DNA of 64,000 bases from Verrucomicrobiota bacterium (GTDB lineage Bacteria > Verrucomicrobiota > Verrucomicrobiia > Verrucomicrobiales > Verrucomicrobiaceae). The notes under the pieces were generated by a model. It ran no database searches. It saw only the letters and a list, made by a program, of their open reading frames with translations, and had not been told where the DNA came from. Of the stretch, positions 18,230 to 27,528 are shown piece after piece. The stretch's first letter is position 1. Every line of letters starts with the position of its first letter. The DNA lies in contig JAFLEI010000029.1 in the NCBI GenBank assembly GCA_017301975.1, positions 33,271 through 97,270 on the forward strand. The letters run 5' to 3'. The translations under genes and the position numbers were made by a program.

Positions 18230-19333
18230 TCACTGCCGGGAGATCTTGCCATCCCGCTGAAACATCTGCCAGTCCGCCGCATAGCCCGCATTGATCAGCC
18301 AGGAAGCCCTGTCCTTGTCTCCCGTGAACGACGCAAAAGGTGCCGTCGTCAGCATTTGATACCCGCCCGTGGCGGCATCCCAGTTTTTCCCGAGCGAGCC
18401 ATTCTCAAGCACCAGCGCATTCAGCTTCACTGGCCCTTTCAGCGGCTCGGCATTCGCCGGCACACGCGCGGCAAACGTGTGCCGCAGAAACGAAAACACC
18501 AGCGGCCACGTCTTGTCCCCCGGCCCGTGCCCCGTCTTCGGCTCCACCGCATAATTCCACACGGCGCGATGCTTCTTCCGCATCGCCTCCACCACACCCA
18601 TGTTTTCCTCTTTGGAAGGCCGCGCAAAGAAGGCGTCGTCCTCGCCGAAAATCACCAGCCCCGGAATCTGCGCCGCACCGGGCTGATAAACCTGATACGT
18701 CGTCCCCGGCCGCATCGAAACCCAGCCCCACACGCGCGCACTGTCACCAGGAAAAATGGCGGAGAATCCCGTGCCATTGGAATGCCCGTAAAGAAACAGC
18801 GGCGCATTCTCCAGCTCCGCATGCTGCGCTCTTTGCCCAAAAGTTTTCAGCCGCTCATACAGCAGGCTCCGCGGCCAGAACCCACGCTGCATGGGATTTC
18901 CATTAAATTTGAATATCGCCAGGTGCAGCTCTCGCGCGATCTTCCTCAGCTCAGCATGCTTGTACAGCGCTTCACCGCTTCCATGGCCGGACATGACCAC
19001 AATGCCCTTGACCACCGCCACTCCATCCGGAATCCACAGGTCAAACTTCACGTCCTCCCTTTTGCCTTCCCCCTTCTCCTTCACTGCCTGCTGCCACTGC
19101 TCATCACTCAGCTTCCAGTCCCAGCTCCGTTCCACTGCCTGCTGCGGTGAGGGCGTGCCCCACCTGGCCTCGTCCAGCACGCCATCCCAGTTCTTCTGAC
19201 CCTTCACCTGCGTATTCGCCCGCACCCAGCCAATGCTGTGGCACTCCGGCAGTGGCAGCGTTTCGGTGAGTTCAATGTCAGCCGCATGAAGATTCGCCGC
19301 CAGCAGCGCCGCAATGAGGAAAGAAGCTTTCAT
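18230..19333 (-). CDS. Exported alpha/beta-hydrolase-like protein
   Basis: A 367-residue exported protein with a serine-hydrolase core. ATG 19333 begins a signal peptide ('MKASFLIAALLAANLHA') and lies 4 bases past the DUF1552 stop; the in-frame candidate at 19345 would overlap that gene. The nucleophile elbow is S185 in 'YGHSNGTGF', with 'VIFGEDDAFF' as the likely acid strand and 'EPKTGHGPG' as the His loop. Residues 20-95 form an extra N-terminal part of unknown role. It belongs to the second DUF1552/DUF1592 set and is the counterpart of the hydrolase at 11889-13208, although the two are not close relatives by eye. Possible acetyl or other ester hydrolase; substrate unknown. Confidence 0.75.
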   Translation of the reverse strand: MKASFLIAALLAANLHAADIELTETLPLPECHSIGWVRANTQVKGQKNWDGVLDEARWGTPSPQQAVERSWDWKLSDEQWQQAVKEKGEGKREDVKFDLWIPDGVAVVKGIVVMSGHGSGEALYKHAELRKIARELHLAIFKFNGNPMQRGFWPRSLLYERLKTFGQRAQHAELENAPLFLYGHSNGTGFSAIFPGDSARVWGWVSMRPGTTYQVYQPGAAQIPGLVIFGEDDAFFARPSKEENMGVVEAMRKKHRAVWNYAVEPKTGHGPGDKTWPLVFSFLRHTFAARVPANAEPLKGPVKLNALVLENGSLGKNWDAATGGYQMLTTAPFASFTGDKDRASWLINAGYAADWQMFQRDGKISRQ

Positions 19334-19337
19334 AAGA

Positions 19338-20636
19338 TCAGGCAACCAGCTCCTTCAGCACACCCGAGCTGTCTCCATGACGCTCCACATTCACACCAAT
19401 GCCATGCAGCAAAGTCAGCCACGCATTGCACAGCGGCGTGTCCTTCGGCGCCACGATGTTGTGCCCCAGCTTGATTCCTGCTCCGCCACCGGTCAGCAGC
19501 GTCGGGCAGTTGTCCAGGCTGTGCTCCGTGCGGATATTGCTGCCATAGGCCAGCGCCACATGGTCAAATAAGCGGCTGCCATCCGCCTCCTTCGTCGCCT
19601 TGAGTTTGTCGATCAGCCCCGCCAGCAGTTCGCTCTGCGTCAAATCACGCTGCTTGGAAGCCTCCAGCTTTTCTCCCAGTGTGGAGTGATAATGGCTCAT
19701 GTCATGCGGCGCCACCTTGATGCCGATGCTTGTCAGCAGCGTGCTCACCGGCTGCCGATACGTCAGCACCCGCGTGCTGTCCGTCTGCATCGCGGCGATC
19801 ATGATGTCATACATGATCTTGATCTCCTCTTTCCCCGCCAGACCAGCCGCAGGCTCAGGAATCGGCGCCTTCGGCTGCGGCACACCGATCCACTGCTCAT
19901 CCTTGCTCAGACGCGTCTCGATGTCGCGGATGCCTTGGAAATACTCCTCCAGCTTCCCCTTGTCCGTTTTGCCCAGTCCACGCTGCATCGTGCGTGCGTT
20001 TTCCATCACCGTGTCCAGCACGCTGCGCTTTTGCGCCAGCATCGCTTTCTGCTGCTCAATGGGCGTCGTGTCCTTGGAAAAAAGCCGATGGTACGCCTCC
20101 ACCGGCCCCTTGTGCCCGCCGATGGGCTTGCCGCTCACATCCCACGCCATCGAAAGCCCCGGCCCATGCCCCGATGCCTCCGCATTCTCGCTGCCATTCA
20201 GTTGCAGCGAAGCAAAGCGCGTATCCAGCCCCAGCTTCGCCGCCGCCACCTGATCCGCCGAGATGCTGTTGTGAAAGTTCTGCCCCGGCTCGCCAAATCG
20301 ATTCGCCCCCGTCAGCCACATCGTGCTGCCCCAGTGCCCGTCATTGCTGTACTTGTTCCACAGCCCCTGCACCACGCTGAAGTCCGCCTTGTGCCGCGCC
20401 AGCGGTCTCAGCCCCTCGGGCAGCGCATAATCCGCCCCCGGTTGCTTGATGTCGGGAAACCAGCTCTCTGTCGTGATGCCCCAGCCAAAACCCAGAAACA
20501 TCAGCCTCTTCGGCGGCGTCATCGGTGCCGCTGCCGAAGCAAACCGCCGAAAGCCCAGCGACTCAAGCGCCGGGAGTGCAATGAGCGCGGTGCTGGATTG
20601 GAGAAAGTGGCGTCGCCGAATGGGTGAGGTGCTCAT
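19338..20636 (-). CDS. DUF1552 Tat-exported protein (copy 2)
   Basis: A 432-residue DUF1552 protein starting with a twin-arginine signal ('PIRRRHFLQSS'). It shares with copy 1 the 'GHWGSTMWLTGANRF' and 'MAAMQTDSTR'-type regions ('IAAMQTDSTRVLTY') and the late 'LLTGGGAGIKLGHN' segment. No catalytic role is known for the family. It is 21 bases downstream of a DUF1592 cytochrome gene and 4 bases upstream of a hydrolase gene, so the three are almost certainly one transcript. The gene order is the reverse of the set at 11889-17032. Confidence 0.92.
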   Translation of the reverse strand: MSTSPIRRRHFLQSSTALIALPALESLGFRRFASAAAPMTPPKRLMFLGFGWGITTESWFPDIKQPGADYALPEGLRPLARHKADFSVVQGLWNKYSNDGHWGSTMWLTGANRFGEPGQNFHNSISADQVAAAKLGLDTRFASLQLNGSENAEASGHGPGLSMAWDVSGKPIGGHKGPVEAYHRLFSKDTTPIEQQKAMLAQKRSVLDTVMENARTMQRGLGKTDKGKLEEYFQGIRDIETRLSKDEQWIGVPQPKAPIPEPAAGLAGKEEIKIMYDIMIAAMQTDSTRVLTYRQPVSTLLTSIGIKVAPHDMSHYHSTLGEKLEASKQRDLTQSELLAGLIDKLKATKEADGSRLFDHVALAYGSNIRTEHSLDNCPTLLTGGGAGIKLGHNIVAPKDTPLCNAWLTLLHGIGVNVERHGDSSGVLKELVA

Positions 20637-20657
20637 GATGCTTTTTTCGTTAAGAGA

Positions 20658-23369
20658 TTACTTCGTGTGAAATTCCTGGCTCGCGACCAGTGCGTGAATG
20701 AACTCGCGAATCGCTATATCCTTCTTCCACGCGCGCGCCACCATGGTGTCGATCAGCGGTTCATCGCGGAAACCCGGCGGCCGCCCTAGTGCAAACTCAA
20801 GCAGCGCCTCGCTGAAGCCACGCGCAAACGCATCCGACTTCGAGGCAATGATGTCGCGCAGCCCAAAGAAATCCTTGAAAACAGGCCCCTTGTACAGCGC
20901 CGCCGCCGCCTCAATCGTCCATGTCTTTTTCGTTTTGGGATCTGCCTTGCCGTTCGCATCCACCGCCATGTAACTGTCCTCGGTGCGCCATTGGCCTGCA
21001 GCGTCAAAGTTCTCCAGACCAAACCCCACCGGATCAATCTTGCGATGACAGCTTGCACACTGCGGATCTTCCTGATGCGCCAGCAGCCGCTCATGCGTCG
21101 TCAGCACCTTGCCCGCCAGCCTTGTGATCGCAGGAACATTCGCGGGCGCAGGCGGCGGCGGATCATGCAGCAGCTTGCGCAGCACCCACGCCCCGCGCTC
21201 CACCGGACTCGTGCGCTCACCGTTGCCCCCCATGAAATGAACCGCCGCCATCCCGAGCAGTCCTCCACGCGGCGAATCTTTCGGCAGCATCACCTTCTCA
21301 TACCCTTCCCCCTGCACACCCGGAATGCCGTAGTAGTGAGCCAGCACGCGATTGATCATCACATAGTCGGCCTTCAGCAGGTCTCGCAGGCTGGCGTTCT
21401 CCCGCATCACATGTGCGATCGTTTCATGAATCTCACCCTTCGCCGCCACCTTCGTGCCCGTGTCAAAGCGCGGATACAGCGTGCGATTCACCTCGAAAAA
21501 ATCAATGCGATCCAGCCCCAGCCATTGATGCGTGAAAGCTTCAAGGAATCCCGCCGAACGCGAGTCATTCAGCAGCCGCTCCGTCTGCGCAGCCAGCACC
21601 TCCGGCTTCATCAAATCACCCTTCCTGCCCAGCTCCCGCAGCGCAGCATCCGGCGGCGCGCTCCAGAGAAAATACGCCAGCCGCGTGGCCAGTTCAGCAC
21701 CTGTCAGCGGCCGGTGCTTCTCATCAGGTGTTGGCTCCGCAAGATATAAAAACATCGGCGACGACATCACCACCGCCAGCGTCTCCTTCAGCGCTGTACT
21801 GTGCTTGTCCCCCGCCTTCCGCCGCACCTCATAGAGCCTTACCAGCCGGTCGATATAATCTGCTGTTGGCTTCGTCCCGCGAAACGCCTCCGTCGCAAAT
21901 CGCTCCAGTCCCGCACGCACTTCCGCCACAGCCGGCGCAGGTGCCTTGTCGTCGAGCGGAATGCCCAGCGCCGCGATCCCCGGCGGCTTCGGCTTGCTGG
22001 CATCCGGCAGACGCTCCACCTCGATCCAGTCCACCCACAGCGTCAGCTCGGGCCCGATGCCATTGCGCTTCAATGCCTCCGCACGCTTGCGCCCGCCCTC
22101 TTCATTCGTGTCCCAGCTTCCTTTTTCCCGCACAAACAGCAGTCGGTTTTCACGCGTCATGTTGCTACGCGTCAGCGTCAGAGGAATCTCGATCACCTGC
22201 GGCTTCTCAATACTGGCCGTGATCTCATGCGTCGCCATCACCCGCCCCGTGCGCGCATAGATGCCAAAGTCGAGAAAGCGCCTTTCCGCCGGCGCATCCT
22301 GGGTCGCACCAGCGCACACGCGCACCACGTAGTTCCCCACCGGCCAGTCAAACGGCACCAGCAGCTCGATGTAGTTCACGTTCAGTTCCGCCGGATGTCG
22401 CGTCTGCGTGCCCAGGTACGCCCCTTTGTCCACTGCGGGCTGCGCCATGTAATACTGGTGATATTTCAGCCAGCCCGCCCCCAGCGAATCATTCGCCAAG
22501 TCAGCGTCGTTCTCGCCCTTCTTGTCAAAGCCAAAGCTCCGCGGATTGGGGGCACCCGGAATCCGCGCCCACTCACGCCGGAAGATGCTCTCGTTCTTCG
22601 ACTCCTTGCGGATCTTCGCCACGATCTCCTTGTTCTCCGGCTTCGCCGCCGCTTCCTCCACCGCTTTCACCCAGTTCTGCGCCCGCTTCTGCGCATCGAT
22701 CTGATAGTCCACAAACTTCCGCACCACCGGCGTCGTCGTCTCACCCTCATAGTGCAGCTTCTTCTCCACACCCGCCGCCGCCTGCCACGCAAAGGCCTCC
22801 TCCATCGCCTCACGTCCGATAACCTGATACTGCTCAAACTGGTTCGCCGACATGAAGAGGTTCGCCCCCACCGTGTCAAATCCCCCGCCTCCATCCGCAG
22901 GCAGATCAGAGACATTCACATCCACCCCCAGCAGCTCACGCAGCGTGTTCTTGTACTCACGCCGGTTCAGCCGCCGCATCGTAATGACACCCTTCTGGTC
23001 CCCCAGCGTGCGTCGCGCCGCCACCATCACATTCGCCAGATCATCCAGAAAATCCGCCTTTGCATCCTTCGCCGGCTGCTTCTCATCCTCCGGCGGCATC
23101 TCGCCCGAGTTCATCTGATTCAGCACCTTCTGCCACTTTTCCGCCGTTTCGATGTCCTTGATCTCAAACGGAAGATCGTCCACGCGAAACTTCCCTTTCT
23201 GCTTTTCCGGTCCATGGCATGAAACACAGGTTTCTTGCAACAGCGCCCGGTGCCTCCCATCCATCACTGCCGTCCCCTTCGCCTCCTCAGCATGAGAAAA
23301 CGTGTGGCTAAAAAATAAGACGGCGATAAGTAAAAACGGACGGTACATTCGGGGAAGAAACAAACGCAT
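20658..23369 (-). CDS. DUF1592/1588-type multi-domain c-type cytochrome (copy 2)
   Basis: A 903-residue relative of the protein at 14543-17032. Start is taken as ATG 23369; ATG 23348 is also possible and would give a shorter signal peptide ('MYRPFLLIAVLFFSH'). The first haem-c site is C48-V-S-C51-H52, followed by 'KFRVDDLPF', the DUF1587 signature 'MRRLNRREYKNTLRELLG', DUF1592 helices ('RLAYFLWSAPPDAALRELG') and DUF1588 with 'CASCHRKIDPVGFGLENFD'. It ends with DUF1585 'IREFIHALVASQEFH'. It should be a periplasmic haem protein of unknown redox partner. It heads the minus-strand set DUF1592-DUF1552-hydrolase-ThuA. Confidence 0.92.
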   Translation of the reverse strand: MRLFLPRMYRPFLLIAVLFFSHTFSHAEEAKGTAVMDGRHRALLQETCVSCHGPEKQKGKFRVDDLPFEIKDIETAEKWQKVLNQMNSGEMPPEDEKQPAKDAKADFLDDLANVMVAARRTLGDQKGVITMRRLNRREYKNTLRELLGVDVNVSDLPADGGGGFDTVGANLFMSANQFEQYQVIGREAMEEAFAWQAAAGVEKKLHYEGETTTPVVRKFVDYQIDAQKRAQNWVKAVEEAAAKPENKEIVAKIRKESKNESIFRREWARIPGAPNPRSFGFDKKGENDADLANDSLGAGWLKYHQYYMAQPAVDKGAYLGTQTRHPAELNVNYIELLVPFDWPVGNYVVRVCAGATQDAPAERRFLDFGIYARTGRVMATHEITASIEKPQVIEIPLTLTRSNMTRENRLLFVREKGSWDTNEEGGRKRAEALKRNGIGPELTLWVDWIEVERLPDASKPKPPGIAALGIPLDDKAPAPAVAEVRAGLERFATEAFRGTKPTADYIDRLVRLYEVRRKAGDKHSTALKETLAVVMSSPMFLYLAEPTPDEKHRPLTGAELATRLAYFLWSAPPDAALRELGRKGDLMKPEVLAAQTERLLNDSRSAGFLEAFTHQWLGLDRIDFFEVNRTLYPRFDTGTKVAAKGEIHETIAHVMRENASLRDLLKADYVMINRVLAHYYGIPGVQGEGYEKVMLPKDSPRGGLLGMAAVHFMGGNGERTSPVERGAWVLRKLLHDPPPPAPANVPAITRLAGKVLTTHERLLAHQEDPQCASCHRKIDPVGFGLENFDAAGQWRTEDSYMAVDANGKADPKTKKTWTIEAAAALYKGPVFKDFFGLRDIIASKSDAFARGFSEALLEFALGRPPGFRDEPLIDTMVARAWKKDIAIREFIHALVASQEFHTK

Positions 23370-23549
23370 TGGGACGATCAATGTATCTCGCCATCAGCGT
23401 CAAAACCGGACGAATAAAATCAAATTTCTGCAACCCGGGCCTCTCCTCACGACCTGCGGAGAAGCGCTGCACTTCAGCGCCCAAACAAGTGACGAAGGAA
23501 CAGGGCCGAGTCCCCAGGCTGGAGTCATGCGCCTCTCTGATCCCGATTG

Positions 23550-23735
23550 TCACGAACGCTCGGCGGAACGTTTCACGCGCTTCACTGCGCCAATAATGAT
23601 GATAAGGCAGATCAGAAAACCCCTGGCAGCCTCCACCCGGCCTGCGCTCAAACTCAGCGGCAAAATAAGAATGCAGACCAGAATGCCGATGACCGCACGG
23701 TTCCCGGTAAAGACTTTGGCATTCAGAGCTTTCAT
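23550..23735 (-). CDS. Small two-helix membrane protein, unknown
   Basis: A 61-residue open frame with ATG at 23735, 35 bases after the stop of the putative anti-sigma gene. It encodes two hydrophobic helices (about residues 13-30 'AVIGILVCILILPLSLS' and 38-51 'ARGFLICLIIIIGAV') and ends in a basic cluster 'VKRVKRSAERS'. It matches no family I recognise. Position and strand suggest it is the last gene of the sigma/kinase array. No good ribosome binding site is visible, so it could also be a chance frame; the very clean helix pattern is the main support. Confidence 0.45.
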   Translation of the reverse strand: MKALNAKVFTGNRAVIGILVCILILPLSLSAGRVEAARGFLICLIIIIGAVKRVKRSAERS

Positions 23736-23770
23736 ATTTTTGACAGGCAGGGGGTTGGGTTGGAGACGAC

Positions 23771-24121
23771 TTACGGATTGAGGATAAGAAGCCTGCTGGT
23801 GCCATCGGGAAGGCTGACGAGGGCAGCAGGAGTATCTTCGAGCAGAGCGAAAAGCTGCTCGTCATCCACCTGCCGGATCGCGATAGGAGCCGGCTGTGAT
23901 GGTGTCTGGGCAAGGAAGGTCTTTGCAGGCATCGCATGTTTCCAAAGCACAACTGTGAGGATCAACGCCATGGCTGCCACCCATGCCGTACGAATGCGCC
24001 GACGCCGGCCTTCGCGGCGGACGAAATTCAATAATTCGACACTGGTCGGCCCGCAATGATCAAGGGACGAAGGCAGCACCTCCTCCAGCAGAGTGTTGAG
24101 CTTTTCAGGATTTGATTTCAT
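23771..24121 (-). CDS. Putative anti-sigma factor, single-pass membrane protein
   Basis: A 116-residue protein whose ATG overlaps the stop of the ECF sigma gene (ATGA), the classic arrangement of a sigma/anti-sigma pair. Residues 1-40 are predicted cytoplasmic, followed by a 'GRRRRIRT' positive cluster, one membrane helix (about 45-60, 'TAWVAAMALILTVVLW') and an outer part of about 55 residues. No zinc-binding anti-sigma motif (HxxxCxxC) is seen, so this is a functional guess from layout, not from domain identity. The outer part has 'QVDDEQLFALLEDTPAALVSL', a pattern common in short partner proteins of Verrucomicrobia ECF sigma factors. Confidence 0.6.
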   Translation of the reverse strand: MKSNPEKLNTLLEEVLPSSLDHCGPTSVELLNFVRREGRRRRIRTAWVAAMALILTVVLWKHAMPAKTFLAQTPSQPAPIAIRQVDDEQLFALLEDTPAALVSLPDGTSRLLILNP

Positions 24122-24777
24122 GGGTTGGAATGTTGAAGCTCTTCTGCGATGAGCATTCGCAACTGGTCGCGGATGCGTGCCAGCCTGCCTTCGACGGCGC
24201 GAGTGGTAAGGCCCTGCCGGGTGGCCACCACCTCCAGCGGCTCACGGGAAAAGTAGCGCGCCTCGACCATGTCCCGTTCGATGGCGCTGAGCTTGCCCAT
24301 TGCCACCTCAAGCGCGGTCATGAGACTGTCCGTAACGGATGTGTCAGCGGAAGCATCCGAACACCACCAGGTGGCAAAGCAAACCAGGGCCCGCAGATAG
24401 CGTCCGCCTTTTCGGCGCAGGTCGGATGCGGCGTGCCTCGCGGAACATGCAATCCAGCTCCAAAGCGCCGCTTCATCTGGCAGGACACGGACGTGCCGGA
24501 CCATTCGCAGCCAGACGGATTGCGAAATTTCATGGGCGAGGGTTTCATCGCCCGCAGCAAGCGCGAAGCAGTAACGGCTGATGCGCAAAGCCCACGCGCG
24601 ATGGAGCCATTCGAAGGCCTTTTCGTCGCCTCGTTTCAGCGCGACAGTCAGCCGGGGTACATCGGCAAACGTCCACGCCTCCGCATGCGGCACTGTCGTT
24701 TCGGAGGTTTTCACTGCCTCATTCACGACGTGCCCGCTCGTTGCTGCTGGACATGAATTTGTCAGCGGGAGGGACAC
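24118..24777 (-). CDS. ECF-family RNA polymerase sigma factor
   Basis: A 219-residue sigma-70 family protein of the extracytoplasmic-function group. Region 2 runs about residues 50-120 ('AFEWLHRAWALRISRYCFAL', 'DETLAHEISQSVWLRMVRH') and region 4 about 150-215 ('LSAIERDMVEARYFSREP', 'VATRQGLTTRAVEGRLARI', the helix-turn-helix). The start is uncertain: GTG 24777 gives the full frame, with other GTG codons about 15 residues further in. It is 15 bases downstream of the exported secretin-like protein gene and overlaps the downstream membrane-protein gene, which likely controls it. Confidence 0.85.
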   Translation of the reverse strand: MSLPLTNSCPAATSGHVVNEAVKTSETTVPHAEAWTFADVPRLTVALKRGDEKAFEWLHRAWALRISRYCFALAAGDETLAHEISQSVWLRMVRHVRVLPDEAALWSWIACSARHAASDLRRKGGRYLRALVCFATWWCSDASADTSVTDSLMTALEVAMGKLSAIERDMVEARYFSREPLEVVATRQGLTTRAVEGRLARIRDQLRMLIAEELQHSNP

Positions 24778-24792
24778 AGCGGTATTCCTTGT

Positions 24793-25587
24793 TCAGGGCT
24801 TGACTGTGGCTGCGGAGCGAGCCTCCTGCTCATTGTTTTCCTTCAGCGCCTTGATCACCTGCTCCACGATCTCCTGCTGAGCAGCGGTAGCTTTGACAAT
24901 CAGCGCCTTGGACTGTGAGTGGAGGGTAAGATCGAGAGGAGGCGCGCCCGGCTCCGATTTATCCAAAGCCTCATGCAGGACTAATTGAAACATGGCCTCA
25001 TCGCGTTTGATTTCATCCGGGGAGCCTGCATGCAGGACAGCTCCGACGGCATAGATACGGATGACCAGCTGAGAGGCTCCTGTCGTCGGCTTTGTCGGCT
25101 CTCCTGGAACCGTAGGTGCGGAGACCTTCGGTGAAGCAGCAGGGTCAGAGCCGGGCGTTGTCGTTTTGACCCGCGTGATTCTATACCCGAGGACGAGCGG
25201 ACTTCCGGTACTGCCAGTTGAAGGGGTCGGATCCAAAATGGGTTCCAAGCTGCATTCCACCGCAGCTGCGGCGAGGGCCACGGCCTGCAAAGGCGAAACC
25301 CGATGCAGTGTCAAAACTCCCGGCATTTCAAGATGGCCCACCTCCTGTGACATCAGGATGTTCGGCATGGTTCCCACGTGGTCCGCCCATTTGGGCATGA
25401 GCTTTTGCTCGATGTATTCCACAATCTCTCTCAGTGTCCCTGGGGGAAGCATGACATTCCCGGCGGCATCAGGATTGTTGGCCCATTCAAGGCCTTGTTT
25501 GGTTCCAGACGGCCCGCTGGAGTTGGATTGCGCGGCCAAATGTCCAGTGCAGGCGATCAGCAGGACGGCGATAAGATGAGTTTTCAT
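24793..25587 (-). CDS. Exported protein with secretin-like C-terminal region
   Basis: A 264-residue exported protein. ATG 25587 starts a short signal peptide ('MKTHLIAVLLIACTGHLAAQ'); 'LIAC' could be a lipobox, but the n-region is short. Residues 40-130 hold a repeat-like alpha/beta part ('LREIVEYIEQKL', 'HRVSPLQAVALAAAAVEC') resembling the N-domains of secretins, followed by a Pro/Thr/Ser linker. The C-terminal 'LTLHSQSKALIVKATAAQ' and 'EIVEQVIKALKE' resemble the secretin N (ring-building) fold, which usually ends with such a helix. No pore-forming secretin domain follows, so it is not a secretin itself. It sits between a kinase gene with a similar outer domain and the second sigma gene. Confidence 0.55.
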   Translation of the reverse strand: MKTHLIAVLLIACTGHLAAQSNSSGPSGTKQGLEWANNPDAAGNVMLPPGTLREIVEYIEQKLMPKWADHVGTMPNILMSQEVGHLEMPGVLTLHRVSPLQAVALAAAAVECSLEPILDPTPSTGSTGSPLVLGYRITRVKTTTPGSDPAASPKVSAPTVPGEPTKPTTGASQLVIRIYAVGAVLHAGSPDEIKRDEAMFQLVLHEALDKSEPGAPPLDLTLHSQSKALIVKATAAQQEIVEQVIKALKENNEQEARSAATVKP

Positions 25588-25692
25588 GCGGATGAGGGTT
25601 GAATGTTGGACAGACTTCATCGGGTATCACGACAGCGGGATCAGGAACCCACGAAATCTCTCACCTTCTCGTGAGAAAACAGACCATGGGCC

Positions 25693-27486
25693 TCAGCGCG
25701 TCTCTTCACTCCACCATGGCGGCAGGCTGCCGAAGAAATAGGCAGCCTTTTGCGCGCCTTCCGGTGTGCGCGCAGGTTCAATCATGACCTGATAAGAACT
25801 TTGGGGGGCTCCCTCAAACGTGACATCACAGAAATGCTTGAGGCCGAATCCAATGGCCACGCCCGAACTCTCCGTGATGCGCTTTACCGGGTAGCGATTC
25901 CATGCACGAATGAACCTCCGGATGGCCTCTTCCTTGCCAGGCCAGTCTGCGCGCAATGACTTTTCCCACGCCGCGTCAGGCGCGCCGCCCATCTGGTAGT
26001 TTTCAAACTCCTTGCTCCCGGCGTCGTGTTTCAGCTCGGCCAGCACCAAGGGAGACAGCAGGTTGTCAAAGACCTCTGTCGCATCCTCGATCGCGCATGC
26101 ATGGAAGAATGAGCGTGCCGCATGCATCACGGTATCGCGTGGATATTGGTAATTGGGGCCGCGCTGGATCGCGTCCGTCCAGTCCATCACGGTGATGAAA
26201 GTTTGTACACGTTTCATGATGTCAGCCGGTGCCGTCACCATGATTTGTAGATTGTCAGCTGTCGGCCTTGCCACAGACCCTGTGCCATCCCTGATGATGG
26301 CATCCAGCCCGCCTCCGATGATGTCCGCGGCAAAAGTATGATGCAGGGTAAATGTGCGCGTCCTTCCCTCCACAACGTCCGCTGCGGCCTGCCGTGTAGC
26401 GGCAGAGGACTCCGCGGCACGCGATGCCAGGTAGATGCCGATCATGAGGCCAAACAGTGCCAGCACAATCACACCCGCAATGATCAGCAGGCGGATGCAG
26501 CCAGACTTCCGTTTCTCTGGGGGCTGGGAACTGGCAGGAGGCCGCACAGCCGCTTCCACCTGCGTGCGAAACTCCGCGGCCGTGGCAAAGCGGAGCTCCG
26601 GCGTTTTCTCCAGCGCCCGCAGCACGATCTCATCGACGCGCACATCCACCAGCACACGTTTGGACGGCGCTTCGATTCTCTCCTTCGGCCGCTCTCCCGT
26701 GAGCATTTCGTACAGCACCACTCCGAGAGAATAAATGTCCGCCCGATGATCAGCGCTGCCGCTGGCTTGTTCAGGAGCGGCATAGCCAGGAGTCCCCAGG
26801 GGAAGTGATGCAGCCTCCCCTCTCCCCGCTTCATTAGAATCGGTGGCCGCGTCTGCCTCACCACCGATCATCTTGGCGATGCCAAAATCCGCGATCTTCA
26901 CCACTCCCGTTTTGTCGATGAGCAGGTTCTCCGGCTTGATGTCCCGATGCACAATGCCGTGGTCGTGGGCGCATTGCAGCGCCTCGCATACCGGTGGCAC
27001 AATGCTCAGCGCCTCCTTGGGGGTGAGTCGTCTGGACTGCAAAAGCTGCCGCAGATTCACCCCGTCCACAAATTCCATCAGCAGGTAGAAGAAGCCGCCC
27101 TCCCTCCCGAAATCATGCACCGCCACGATGTGCGGGTGGCTCAGCTTCGCCAGAGCCTGCGCTTCTCGCTGAAAGCGTGTGGAAAAGCCCGGCCGTGCCG
27201 CGAGTTCTCCGGGCAGGATTTTCAGAGCCACAAAACGCTCAAGCTGTGGCTGGCGCGCTTTGAATACCGCTCCCATCCCGCCGCTCCCGATAAGCTCGAT
27301 CACTTCCAGATGGGAAAATGCGGCGCGCACCGCCTCCAGGGGCGGTGGTTCATGCAAGTCTGCGGAACCTGCGGCTGTAGGTGCCAGGGCCTTGGCGAAG
27401 ACACAGCGGGGGCACAGGCCATTGGCGGCGTCTTCCGGAATGGGTTGGCCGCACTGAGGACACTTGGGTGATGCGTTGGTGCTCAT
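25693..27486 (-). CDS. Membrane Ser/Thr protein kinase with zinc ribbon and secretin-like outer domain
   Basis: A 597-residue PknB-type kinase. ATG 27486 is preceded by 'AAGGAA', a good ribosome site. A zinc ribbon comes first (C9-x2-C12, C25-x2-C28), then the kinase domain (about 60-315): glycine loop 'IGSGGMGAVFKA', K89, 'HRDIKPEN' with D182, 'DFGIAK' (200-205) and 'GTPGYAAPEQ'. One membrane helix spans about 331-354. The outer region starts with residues 376-436, which look like a secretin N domain ('NLQIMVTAPADIMKRVQTF'), then about 150 residues of unknown fold ending in an Arg/Glu tail. It lies 42 bases after an ECF sigma gene. Likely senses an envelope state and phosphorylates a cytoplasmic partner, perhaps the sigma factor (inference). 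Confidence 0.88.
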   Translation of the reverse strand: MSTNASPKCPQCGQPIPEDAANGLCPRCVFAKALAPTAAGSADLHEPPPLEAVRAAFSHLEVIELIGSGGMGAVFKARQPQLERFVALKILPGELAARPGFSTRFQREAQALAKLSHPHIVAVHDFGREGGFFYLLMEFVDGVNLRQLLQSRRLTPKEALSIVPPVCEALQCAHDHGIVHRDIKPENLLIDKTGVVKIADFGIAKMIGGEADAATDSNEAGRGEAASLPLGTPGYAAPEQASGSADHRADIYSLGVVLYEMLTGERPKERIEAPSKRVLVDVRVDEIVLRALEKTPELRFATAAEFRTQVEAAVRPPASSQPPEKRKSGCIRLLIIAGVIVLALFGLMIGIYLASRAAESSAATRQAAADVVEGRTRTFTLHHTFAADIIGGGLDAIIRDGTGSVARPTADNLQIMVTAPADIMKRVQTFITVMDWTDAIQRGPNYQYPRDTVMHAARSFFHACAIEDATEVFDNLLSPLVLAELKHDAGSKEFENYQMGGAPDAAWEKSLRADWPGKEEAIRRFIRAWNRYPVKRITESSGVAIGFGLKHFCDVTFEGAPQSSYQVMIEPARTPEGAQKAAYFFGSLPPWWSEETR

Positions 27487-27528
27487 GCCTGTTCCTTGAG
27501 GATGCGCCGTCAAAAGTTACAGAGTCAT

